Source: Calycina herbarum (taxonomy: Eukaryota > Ascomycota > Leotiomycetes > Helotiales > Pezizellaceae). From it: 64,000 nt of DNA. The stretch is taken from contig LLEY01000035.1 of assembly GCA_001414485.1 (NCBI GenBank), positions 248,001-312,000 on the forward strand. The letters run 5' to 3'. A model generated the notes under the pieces. That model was not told where the DNA came from, searched no databases, and saw only the letters and a list, made by a program, of their open reading frames with translations. The translations under genes were made by a program, and so were the position numbers. Positions 1-10,700 of the stretch are shown piece by piece. Numbering within the stretch: position 1 is the first letter of the stretch; the number at the start of each line of letters is the position of its first letter.

Positions 1-801
1 AAACTCGTAGCAATCTCAGGCCTAGCACAACGCCACGGTCCCCCAGAAGAATACCTCGCCGGTCTCTGGAAAAAAGACATCCTCTTCCAACTCCCCTGGC
101 GCGTCCTCCCCACCCCCCACCCGCAAAAGCAAAAGCAAAAACAAAATCCCATCCCACCAAAGAACCCCCAGGCCCCCTCCTGGACCTGGGCCTCCACAAA
201 CCACCCCATCCTCTCAAACTCACACCCAGAATCCAAATCCCACCTCCTCTCCCCCCTCACCACATTTCTAAAAGCAGATATCCTCCCGGCAGCAGGAGAT
301 ATCTACGGACAACTCTCAAAAGGAACCTTGTACTTAGAAGCCCCCCTAATAGAAGTAGAAATCCACCGTGTATCCCCTCGCTCATACACCGCTCGTTACT
401 ACCGAGGGAGTGCTTTCTCCTTCCCCGTCTTCGATATCTCTTCATCAAGTACCGGCCGTTCCATCTCCCTCGATTTCGAGGAGGATTTTCTACCTTCTCA
501 AAACCAGGAACCTGTGGAGCGAGAGGCGGAGCCGACGCCAACTTACCTTCTCCCCCTCTATCACCATATCGAAAGAAACACAAAGAAGAAAATCGGTCTC
601 CAAGCTTTGATTGTGAAACCTACTGGTGTCAAACCCCGAGAATTTGTGAGAAAGGGGGTTGTTTACTTGGAAGGCGTATGGTGGGTAGAGAATCTCGGGA
701 AGTGCTGTCGGGGGTTCTTGGGCGCCGTAGAAGATGAAGTGTATGAGGGGCTAGTGGGGGAGAAGGAGGGGATGCCGATTTATGAAGTTTGTCTTGTTTA
801 G
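1..801 (+). CDS. HET-domain protein, C-terminal part (5' end outside window)
   Basis: Partial gene: frame 1 is open from the first base to a TAG at 799-801, giving 266 residues with no start codon inside the window. The opening residues (KLVAISGLAQ, then EEYLAGLWKKDI, LPWRV and PSWTWAS) match the conserved region that follows the catalytic-like core of fungal HET (heterokaryon incompatibility) proteins, where a KL-ALSGLA...YLAGLW...PSWSWAS series is usual. The C-terminal 160 residues are variable, as expected. HET proteins of this type are believed to trigger cell death or growth arrest after recognition of non-self partners, and they are very numerous in filamentous fungi. No intron is evident in the visible part. 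The base composition is strongly C-rich in the first 250 bases and G-rich near the end. I am confident of the family and cannot assign a partner or allele class. Confidence 0.85.
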   Translation, partial: KLVAISGLAQRHGPPEEYLAGLWKKDILFQLPWRVLPTPHPQKQKQKQNPIPPKNPQAPSWTWASTNHPILSNSHPESKSHLLSPLTTFLKADILPAAGDIYGQLSKGTLYLEAPLIEVEIHRVSPRSYTARYYRGSAFSFPVFDISSSSTGRSISLDFEEDFLPSQNQEPVEREAEPTPTYLLPLYHHIERNTKKKIGLQALIVKPTGVKPREFVRKGVVYLEGVWWVENLGKCCRGFLGAVEDEVYEGLVGEKEGMPIYEVCLV

Positions 802-1406
802 TTTTCTTTTGTTTGTTCATGGTGGCAGGGGATTGGGATAGCATTGAGATGGAATTGGGATGAAACTAGGAGGAGGAAATTGGGTATTGGTCTGGGCATG
901 GGCATGGGCATGGGGCCTGGGACTGGAGCTGGAGGGATTTCTTTTGTTTATGGGGGAATGGGGATGGTTGGATTGGGGACTTACGGAACAGGAGGTGTTT
1001 GTGATTTCGATGCTTTTGGTCTATATGTGAGCCATGGGTTTAGGGTAATCGCGTATCATGTATTTCTATAATAAGTAGGAAATTCAAAAATGTATGTTTA
1101 GGAAAGAAATGGACCTTAAATGTTGTGCGATGATTGGGCTGATTATTGCGACTAAGCGAGAGGGAAAAATTAAAAAAAGGGGAACCAGCTTACTAAGTTC
1201 GCGAGCTGAGTGGTCTTGATTTGATTTGTTTTTTTGGCTTCTTGAGCTAGATTCGATCTATCGGCGTGATACTCGGTTACTCAAAGTGACTCAAAGCTCT
1301 CTTTTGAGTAGAGTAAAGTGGAGACTTACTTGGTCAGGTTCAGCAGTAGCTGTCAAAGGTTGCTCTAAGTTGAATGCATTCACTTTCTTTCCATCCGCTT
1401 TAGTGC
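802..1406. other. Intergenic, 3' flank of HET gene
   Basis: No convincing gene. It contains a short (GGGCAT)n run near 895-912 and, from about 1255, scattered TTACTC/GAGTAGAG words like those of the adjacent inverted-repeat element, so part of it may be an older, degraded copy of the same element family. Confidence 0.5.
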
Positions 1407-1936
1407 CAGTGTGAGAAACAAATTACTCATTACTCAACGCTACTCTGAGTAGCGCATTCGTTGAGTAGAGTAGAGTAACTACTCTATTACTCTAAGTAGT
1501 TACTTAGAGTAGTTATTAGTAATAAGCACGTAATATTTATAACGTAATATTTATAACGTAATATTTATAACGTAATATTTATAACGTAATATTTATAACT
1601 AATATTTATATAGAATTTAAACTAAGAAAAGCTACTTCTAAGTAGAAAGAACTTAATTTTAAAATCAGTTAGGTTATCTTTCTCTTTCTCCCTAGAAACA
1701 CCTATATATATTTTAGAATCTCTATTTAAAGATATAGTCAAGTGACTTCAATAACCCCTTGTTATATACGCGGTCCGACCTCTGATAGTCGGCCCGACGT
1801 TACTCTGAGTTACTCTGAGTAACTCTGAGTAGAGTAGAGTAGAGTTTGAGTAACGACCGATTTCACTGAGTAGAGTAGAGTAACAGCTTATTACTCTACT
1901 CTACTCTACTCTGCTCCTTTCTCAAGCTGGACTCGT
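1407..1936. mobile_element. TACTC-rich hAT-like MITE (non-autonomous), degraded or compound
   Basis: The left end reads CAGTGTGAGAAA. The reverse complement of the right end (1925-1936) reads CAGCTTGAGAAA, so 10 of 12 terminal bases agree. Both arms are packed with TTACTC and GAGTAGAGTAGAG words that can pair with each other, and the middle is AT-rich. A central GC-rich patch (about 1770-1800, GGTCCGACC...CGGCCCGACG) has a counterpart in opposite orientation in the element at 63280-63701. There is no coding capacity. The 8 bases outside each end do not match (TTTAGTGC against GACTCGTT), so no target-site duplication can be shown; the copy may be old, or its ends may belong to two insertions. 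Membership of the hAT superfamily is inferred from the better-preserved relative at the other end of the window. Confidence 0.6.
1528..1610. repeat. Tandem repeat, 14-base unit, about 6 copies
   Basis: The unit AACGTAATATTTAT is repeated nearly perfectly; the last copy is shortened to AACTAATATTTAT. It lies inside the TACTC-rich element and resembles the internal minisatellites that expand in MITEs. Confidence 0.85.
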
Positions 1937-2115
1937 TGGTAGAAAGACAATTTGAACTAACACGATATATAAACCTCTAGACTCTAAAAAGTGTGACAAG
2001 CATCTACATTTATCAACCGCAATAAAACCCAGCAGTGCATCAGCTCTTGAGCACTCCTAAATTTCACTTCCACTTCCCTCCATTCACCCGTGACACCATC
2101 TCACTCTTGCAAACC

Positions 2116-3965
2116 TCACGAACCATTCCTCACAGGACTCCGACTCCGACTTCTCTTCTGATTCCCCTTCTTACCCTTCCCCTCCCCCTTCTTCCCCAAC
2201 ATCTCCTTCTCCTTCTTACTCAGCGTCAAAGCCCCCTTAGCCAACGCCTCCTTAGGAAGCGGCCTAACATAAGCCTGAACAATCCACCAAGGCCTCTTAC
2301 AAAGCCTAACCGCCTCTACCGAACTCTCGTAATCCCCGTTTGTCTCCCCTCCCTCTTCCTTTCCTTCAACCACACCCTCCACCGCCCCCATCACCGTCCC
2401 ATTCTCTTCCGCCAATTTCTTGTTCTCCCCTTCCAACTTCTTATTCTTCTCAGCAAGAAGTCTCTCGTCCCTCTCTACTTCCTCTTCCCAACTCTTCCCA
2501 TCGGTTTTCTCGTATTCTATAAGTCCCTCTTTGACAACGGCCTCAACCATCTGCAGGACATTTTCGAAGGCTGGAATATCACCTGCTCGACATCTAGCAA
2601 GTGCATCTCTGACACCATGATGTTTGGAGACTAAAGCTCTCAAGAGGTGGAAGAGATGAGGTTGCATAGCGAGGAAATTCGGGTTCTGAGTCCGTTCTCT
2701 TTTATCCGCTCGACTGTTATGTTTCTTCTTCGTCGGAGGTTGTTCCCCAGGAGCCGGTGAAGCCTCCTCTCTCGGTCGTTTGTTATCCTCTGTGAGGGGT
2801 GTAGGTTCTGGCGTAGGTTCGCTATCCGAAGGGAAGAAGAGAGGCTGTCGTTTCGGCGGCTCAACCTCCATAACATACTTGTAAAGAATATCCATATACC
2901 TCCTAAACACAGCATCCATCCTCCAACCTCCCTTCCCATCCCTCCCCCTCCAATACTCCCTACCTTCCTGCCCAACCGGCGGAGGCGTAGCAAAAATAGC
3001 AGGATCATATAAATTCCCCTCCGCGCTCATAACACCATCCACCCCCGTCTCCGCAATACACCTCTCAATATCCTCTCTCCGCAAAATATTCCCATTAGCA
3101 AACATAACCACATCCCTCGGCACCCGTTCCCTCAACCACTTAATAACCCCCCAATCCGCCATCCCCGTCTTATGACCCTTCATCTCCCTCGTGCGTCCAT
3201 GAACAGTCACAATACTGGCGCCCGCTTCAACCACATTCTCCACATACCTCAGACTCTCCTCCTTCGTATCAAGAATCCGTAACTTCACCGTGATAGGCAC
3301 GCTCAGTTCCTCATGTAACTTCCTAACCATTTTATATATCAACTCCTGATCTTCCTGCAGAAACGCCCCATACTTTCCCTTCCGCGCGATTCCTTGTGGA
3401 CAACCAAGATTGAGATCCACAGCGTCGCAGAAGGGCGCTACGTATTTCGCAGCACTGAGGAATTCCTCTGGATCATTAGCGCAGAATTGTGTAATAAGAG
3501 GACGATCGAAAGACGGATTGCCATCAAGATATAGATTCTTCGTCGTCAGCGTCGTCGGGGTAGAAGAGTGTGAGGGTAAAGGTTCGCGAAGAGGTTGGAA
3601 ATGGTTATGTCGGAATTTGGGTGTATCATTAAACAGTCTCGCATGCAACATAGGTGTATATGCCAAAAGGTCCCGAGGCGAGGATTCCGGCATGAACGAT
3701 CGAGTGAGCATGCGCCAGGCCTGAAGGATCTTGTTAGAGAGAATCTACCACTATGCAAGTCAAAAAGGCTTCGACCTACGAATTCGGATTGATCCACCAT
3801 AGGCGCAAGCACCAACTTGGGACTCCCAATGCTCTCATAAAAGGCGCGACCATGAAGCTTCTTGATAGGTGAAGGGCTAGGTGCCAAGTGGTCGCCATTC
3901 GTGCCATTCGTGACATCCGGGGTCGGAGGGTTTGCCATCGAGGCAGATGCTGTATTTGATGCCAT
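2116..3965 (-). CDS. DUS1: tRNA-dihydrouridine synthase Dus1 (DUS16/17)
   Basis: Two exons on the minus strand, 3965-3780 and 3720-2116, with a 59-base intron (GTAGGT donor, TTCAG acceptor); 596 residues. The flavoenzyme reduces uridine to dihydrouridine in the D-loop of cytoplasmic tRNAs (positions 16 and 17 in yeast Dus1). Joining the exons restores the family motif LAPMVDQSEFAWRML. Further Dus signatures follow: the catalytic-cysteine region DLNLGCPQGIARKGKYGAFL, then VHGRTRE and the FMN/NADPH-binding FANGNI and DGVMSAEGNL. The C-terminal third is charged, with a KR-rich region, a coiled-coil-like EKNKKLEGENKKLAEENG and an RSRSRSPVRNGS tail; such extensions are common in fungal Dus1. The ATG at 3965 is the first methionine in the frame. 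The promoter lies towards 4100. The opposite strand shows a long chance frame inside the gene. Confidence 0.93.
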
Positions 3966-5007
3966 TCTTCGAGTCGCAAGCGATTTCGTGTGCCGGGAGC
4001 CAGCCCACAACCTAGGTAGATACCTGGAAAAAGCCAGAGTGAGGGTTGGAAAGAGCTGATATAAACGTAGAAGTTCAGAGGTTGTAGTAGTCTTTGGGCG
4101 ACTGAAAATTAATTTTTGCGACGGACAAGGCTAGAATTGCCAAGACGAGGCTACCTTATCCGAAAAGGTGCATATTTCCCAAACTCACTTTGCCTACCAT
4201 GCCATTAAATCATAGGCTAGTCAAGGGTCTTGGTAGGGTGAATGCCAGGTAAGAACCATAATTATTTAACCTAGTGAATCCTTATTTATTTTTGCGGCAA
4301 CTACTTACAACAATCAAAAAGTCATGTCAATTCACCATTTTGAATCACAAACTTCTCTTAATCAAATATATATTTGTTTTGTACAGAAAATGAAGTACCA
4401 TTGATTACGCAGACTATGCCCTATCTCCTACCGTTCCATAAACAAGGTCACCAACGCTGAAATACAATAACATGAATTGGCATAGAACCGGCCTTGATAA
4501 AGAAGAGGAGCGGCATGAGATCAGTCCACCAAGATGCTTCCTTTTCAACCCCTCTGAATCGATGAAAAGAAACCAAGACACGAAATTTTAAAAAGAGCCG
4601 ATTGCTGATCGTCGTGCAAAGACTGAAGGAAAAACACATTGCCCGCCCAATATAGACAAGTGCCACGCCAATCCCTCCCAAATTCTTGGAAAAGCTTTGC
4701 AGCATTACATCTCGTCTCGCAACTTCTTCAAGTCCATTGGAAAATCTCAACCTATCGGGGCCTGTCCCCCTGTATGCTCGTGAAAGTTGACGGCCGACGC
4801 CAGTCTAGAGGAAAGATGATGTGTTCGACCAAATCGCTCATATATGAAGTGACTCCGGTACACCTTGTAATGCGACCCGAATGAACGCCTTTGAAGTCTG
4901 TATTTGTGCATTGCAATTTTTTTTGTAATTTTTGAGCTTGCTTGAGAGCAAGATGGATGTGTTGTAGTAGTCGTTGACCGGATGATTGGCCATAATCATT
5001 TGTGTCA
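3966..5007. other. Intergenic between DUS1 start and BNI4-like 3' end
   Basis: About 1 kb holding the promoter side of the Dus1 gene and the 3' untranslated side of the Bni4-like gene. AT-rich stretches lie at 4255-4400. I see no gene, repeat or RNA in it. Confidence 0.6.
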
Positions 5008-7759
5008 TTAGAAGAAGTGTGTGTAAACCTTGGAGCTCTCGTGAACTTCCATTTCCTGCACAAGGTTAGCAAGGGCATGTGGTAATGGAAACAAGGCGCA
5101 TACCATTTTGAAGGTATTCAGCTCTTCCTTGATTTGTTGGGCGAGCATTGGAGTGAGGCGATTGCAAGTAGCAATCTCTCCACGTCGGTCATATTCTCCA
5201 CTTGGCCAGGTATCGTGGAATTGTATTCTTGGACTGAATGTAGCGTTGCGCTTGGATCCTCCTTGAGGGGTATTTGGTACGCTCTTAGAGTCACCACGGA
5301 AACGTAAAGCAGACATGAAATAATCTTCGCCACCAAGGGTGACAGAACCTGTTCGGCGGTGACCTTGCTGATCATCGTTTGGAGTGGAAGGTGCCGAGGA
5401 ATTTGGTGAGTCGTTGACGTTGGGAATTTGGGGTAATTGAAAGTTTGGTGCCTTCTGGTCTTGGGGTCGAATCACGGGCGATGAGTTACCAGAATCGGTG
5501 CCTGTGCCTGTGGTGGTGGTTAATACTTGTCAAAGGAGATGACATTCTCCCACTTACGTTTCAAAATGCCCTTCTTTACAGCTGCGAGAACCTCTGCCCG
5601 TTCCTTCTCACCACCCACGATACTCCGTCGGGCACCAGAATTCTCTGTTGAAGAACTGCCCAAACGGTCTGGAATCATTGCGCCCGCATCGACCGAGTTT
5701 CGTTCGAGTCGAGGATAGCCAGTTCCGCCACCAAACTGGTCGTGTGGGTTTGCGTTAACGTTAACCTTCTCCCTCTCTGCCTCAACTGTAACCATTGAGA
5801 CCTGAGCTTGGCTGACTTGGGGCAATGCCTTGTCTGCCGCTGGAACACCGATAACAGATTTTGGTCTGAAAAGTCCAACTAGAGATCGAGTAGATTTCTT
5901 CATGCCCTTTCCCATCTTTCTAATCATCACTGATGCAGATGATGCCGTAGAAGAAATGGAGAGGTTATCAGTCGATCCACTGAAGAAATTTCCCTGTCCA
6001 GAGTAAATTCCAGATCCAATACCACCAGCCTCCTGCTGCTCCGCGATCCTAGCCTGTTCTGCATCTTGCTCATCTTGGTATTTTTCCTTTCGAATCTTTG
6101 ACCGCTCGGCAGCAGATGCTGCATTGTTGGCCGCACTATTTTCCGCCGATGCCCTACGTAATTCCGCCGCACTTCCAAAAGAGAATGCTCTTCGCAGTCG
6201 GGAGCTCTTACTCTTCTTTGCGTCCTTTTCATTTAGAGCTGCCAATTGTTTTGCGGCAGGGCTCCCGGCGTTCGCGACCTGCGCATAGGTTGGCTTGACA
6301 GGTTGTTGGAGGGCCGCGTTAACCGCCGATGCAAACGAGTCCTTGGAGGCCGGGGTCGAGGACTCGGGGCTCATTGTCATCGGCTTCGACAGTGGGGAGG
6401 GAGTGGCAATTCGTTTCGCTGCATCGGAGGATGAAGCACGAGGTGGAATGTTCACAAGTTTTGGAACGTCCTGCTTGAGTGAGGTCTGTTCAGCGGCGCC
6501 TGCTGATGGGGCGGGGTTTGCCATAGATACGCCGGCTTCTCGCTTGTTGGCCTTGAAATGCCCCAGAGGTTAGCGAGATAGACCATCATGCGGTTTAATT
6601 GGATGAGGGATAAAATGTCAAATGGTGCAGTGTGGATCCACGCAATAGGAATTACAGGGGAAATACTTACAGAGCCCGGTCGTGAACTAGGTGTGCTACG
6701 GTGAGAGTTGACGCTATCGCTGCTACCGTTTCGCCCGTGGGATGACGCTGGCCGGACAGTGACAATTGGCGAACTTCGTAATGGGTGCTGTACTGGTTGT
6801 TGGGTATCAATCCTACCATTGGCACTGCTGCTCTGTCTCGATCCCTGTTGCAGGAATCCTGCTGCCGGTCCACCATTTGATGCACCATAATCCCCTGCGT
6901 CAATTGTATGAATGCTTCGTCGACGATATCTTTTAGCAGCTGTTTCCTGGGTACTGGTTCGGTTTAGTTGCATATCATCGACAGCCCCACGAATTGTAGA
7001 GCTGAATTCTAAACTCTGACTCGAGAATTGAGGCATTTGCAAAGTTGGTGGCTCTGCTGCAGTCTTTTGGGTAGCAGTGCTATAAAATTGCATCACATTT
7101 GGCAGCGTAGAAGATTGGGGGATGGGAGGTGGGTTGCTAGTTGGTCCAACAGTAGCAGACTGGGAGCGGCCATTGCTTGGTCTTCTATATCGATCCGGGG
7201 CTGCTTTGGCGGGTGAAGATGCAGTGGGAGGCGTAGGATTCAAGCCCGAACTGGTTATAACGGTAGAAAGTGGTCGAGAATTTCCAGAAGGAGCTCGTGA
7301 TGTATTGATGGACGAATCGTCTCTTGTACCAGATCGTTGACTCAAAGAAGAAACATTGGAGGAACTCGAGGATGATGTTGTCGACACAGATGCTGGTGCA
7401 GGATAGCGAGAGCGAGCATTGTTGCCAGACTCGGCTTTTAAAGTTGGCACACCCCCTGGAGCCGAAATAGTTCTATTGTTTGCTGCGGTCCGTTGGCCTG
7501 GCGTAGTCAAGCTAGGAGTGCTAGTGAAGGCGTAAGGAGCAATCGGGGCTACCGTAGCCTGTCCACGATAGTTGGAGACCCCCATTGCACCACTGATACC
7601 GTGAAAGCTATTTCGGTTTGATTGTGAGGAACTTTGAGAGTATTGGTGAGTTGGGCCTTGTGCCGTTGTTTGTAGTATTCCGGAGGCAGATGACGGACGG
7701 GTCTGGAGCATTGTAGCTGTACTAGACTGCTGTGGGTATGCTTGAACGAGTGCGGCCAT
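5008..7759 (-). CDS. BNI4: Bni4-like bud-neck / protein phosphatase 1 scaffold
   Basis: Four exons on the minus strand: 7759-6671, 6551-5558, 5507-5104 and 5055-5008; 844 residues, with all splice phases consistent. In yeast, Bni4 tethers Glc7 (PP1) and chitin synthase III to the septin ring. Most of the protein is low-complexity (Ser/Thr/Pro/Gln/Asn), as in Bni4. The conserved end is diagnostic: an RVxF-type PP1 docking motif (RIQFHDTW) followed by a block containing ATCNRLTP, QQIKEELNTFKM and YTHFF, the last part being completed only by splicing to the 16-codon final exon. KKGILKR just before exon 3 is another possible docking patch. The intron 1 acceptor is TTCAAG, so an A precedes AG where C or T is usual. 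The ATG at 7759 (MAALVQAYPQQ) is the only sensible start. Symbol assigned by the C-terminal motif alone. Confidence 0.75.
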
Positions 7760-10700
7760 GCTGTGACTTGGGATCTTCCGATGTGAATCGAATGAGGAGC
7801 AGGTCGGTGTTTACTCGAGGAATTGGAGGCTCATTCGGATGATTGGGGATTTGGGCGGAGGTCAGTCAGTGATGGGAGACCTGGCAGGAAGAGATGGTTA
7901 GCAGAATGCTCATGTTGGGCAAGATTGACTGTGTGTAATGTGTGGGGAGGATAAAAATATCTCCTAGCGCGTCGAATGACGGATGGACGGGATGGACCAA
8001 AGCACGAACCTTCAATTAAAAAATTGGGAGAGAAGGAGCAAGTATTATGAAGAGTGTAGTATTGAAGCCAAGTCGAGTGAACGGTTGACAAGATTCGGAA
8101 TCGAAAAGAGGACGCCGGCGGCCAGGGAGTTGGGGATGGGGATGGGGGTGGTTCTTCGTATCTCGCGTCAAGCACAACACACTTTCACCGTGAGAGGGCG
8201 ATCTGCAAAAAGTCTAGGAGGAACACAATGAGTCCAAGTCGACGAAAAATGAAGGCAGAAGATAAACAACCTCACAGCTGACGATCGATGACGAGGGGTT
8301 GCTAGGAGAACGGATTGCTGGCGGAGGTGACTTTTTTCCTTCAGGAGAAAGCGAATGTGGTGGTGGAGGAATGGAACGAGGAATGCGTCCAAGGGGAATG
8401 GGTTGGCGGGCGACGGCGGAGAGGCTGCTGCAGGAGAAGGGGAAAACGAAGGACAACGAAAAAGAGCAAGATGGAAGAAAAGGAGACACAGGAAAGAACA
8501 ACCAAATGGGACGAGATGCGGAGAGACGACGACCGAATTGCTGAAGGTGAATTGGTGTTGATCCTCTCTTGGTGGTGGATGGAGAGGAGAGGTCAGTGTT
8601 GGGTTGGCGTGGAGTTGTGAGAGCAAGTTGTCTCATTTGGCCTTCAGGGCAGCCTCAGGCTTCCCCCAGGCTGCGCCCCTTGTCGAATCGGGTCCTTTGC
8701 TAGTTAAGGCTAGAGTTACAGGGCATGAGATCAGTGGAGTGGAGTGACACTTTGGCACTTTGGAGTGGAGACGCTGTCTAACTCGTAAGCCTAGGAAGCC
8801 CCTATTTTATTTCCATCAGTGTATCCGTATTTCGGCAGGCACCTTCCTTATGCCGAGTTGGTGGGAACAACATCTCAACTTCCCAAGATTTCTACAAGTA
8901 CCTAGGTACGGTACTTAGGTACTTCTATCATCTTTGCTCTTGCCTCTGCAATTGCACTGCGAGATCAAATGAATAATTAATAAATGCCAACACTCAACTA
9001 ACACTCAATCACTCATCACTGGACGCAAGGTATTATCACCCAATTTCACCTGCTTCCCCTTCCATATTCTAGGGGTCTTTTCTAGGGGCTTCTCGAGGAG
9101 TTTAGGGATTGTGTTATATGGCCAGTTATCATTTCACATGCCCCCTCCTCCCCCTCCCACAACTTATTTTAGGAAGCCGTGAAGGTCAGGTTTATTGCAG
9201 ACTCGGTTATTCTGTTTTTGCCCCTCCACCAGCTTAGCCGATGCCGATATACGAGAGTTGGAGCCTCCTCAAGCTTTCTTTTCTTCTGTCTCTTGACAGA
9301 CGCATTGATGTGGTACAATGTAGTGTTTGGGCGCTGAGATGGAGACACAGCATCGCATCTACTCAGCGTCTACAAGTACTCGTTAGTGATGACCCTCCAG
9401 GAGAGAAGTATTTCCCAATCTCCAGGGTTCCTTTTCCCCTCTATGCCGCGACGCCCTTCATCCATCCGACTCGCTGAATCGCTGGCCGTCCGTATGCACG
9501 CTTGAGTGCTGCTGCTGCAGGTGCAGTGAGTTGCATTGTTGGTCCCTAGCTTGGCCTTCCTTGCTCCTCGTCCTCACCGAGCAGGGCGACAGCGAGAGGT
9601 ACCGTACCGGCCTTCCAAATCTACTATTTCCTCCGTACTCCCTACCATTTTCCAATCTCGACAAAAGTACCGCTCCAACCGGTCCCATATCGAAGCACTT
9701 CTACATAGACTTGGCCCTTTTTAGATGTTGATTTACAATCCCACGCTAAATCCAAGGGGAAAAGGGGTTCTGTACTAGTGCGAGGCTGGCAAATCACCCA
9801 TCATGCACCTCGCCCCTGAAACGATGGGGAGGAATCGATGACGGAACTACTCTCTGAGACGCGTGGAACAACAACAAGACGCATCAAATCAGCGATGGCC
9901 AGCCTCGTACCAGAAATCACGTCGGAATAAATACCAGACGGCCTCCATTCTCTTCCTCTCCACCACAGCGTCCCCGCCTTGCCAACGTCGAATCGATTGC
10001 TTCAATGGCCTTCTCGCTCCTTCTCGCCTCCACTCTTCACTACACTACTCAACCGTCTTGAACACACAGTCTCCCACGAACACGACAGTCAACCGCTTCT
10101 GCAGACTCGGGAGGACCTGCTTGTTGTTGAAATCGGTGTCTAGGCGCCTCGCCTGCATGCGAGGAAAAGAATTTGCCGGCTTCCATTGCCTCATCACCGC
10201 TTTTGAAGCCTCAGACTTTCCACCTGGACCTGGACTAAAGCAACTAGCTTTCCGTTACGCAGTTAGACTTTCGGCAGGCGTGCAGAATCAATTTTTTTTT
10301 AATACCAAGGAGCCTCGACCTCACCAATGGCCATTGGCGATGCACGAAGTATCTCTCACATATTCCATCCCCAACAACCTGGTCTTAGTCCGACTGCTAT
10401 GCATGCTGTTGAATGCCACCAATACCACGGCCTAACAGCGGTGGGATTTGTATGGCGGGGTTACAGCTGCAGGCATGCAAAATTTCAGGTTTTTGAGACA
10501 TAACTTGCTCGCTATGCAGTGTATGGTGAAAAGGGACATGTACAAGAAGTACTGTGCATACAAAGATACCGAGAAACTGCGTGGCCGTGAGCAACACTCG
10601 GGCAGCTGGTTCATACACCTCCACTCCATCCACCAACCTCTCTCCTGATAAGGCGAGCACGGCATCAAGACTCCATTTGACGGTGAGATGGTGACAGCCT

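Noticed and set aside
2035..2634. 199-codon plus-strand frame
   Set aside because: It is antisense to the C-terminal part of the Dus1 gene, and its leucine/proline-rich translation is the mirror of lysine/glutamate-rich codons.
3966..4010. N-terminal extension of Dus1
   Set aside because: The extension would start at TTG; the first ATG in frame is at 3965.
8168..8636. Overlapping minus-strand frames of 140-152 codons upstream of the Bni4-like gene
   Set aside because: Pyrimidine-rich leader composition gives few stops; the translations are Ser/Pro/Phe low complexity with no family features.
9863..10435. 190-codon plus-strand frame
   Set aside because: No recognisable domain, mixed composition and no splice or context support; probably chance in the long intergenic region.
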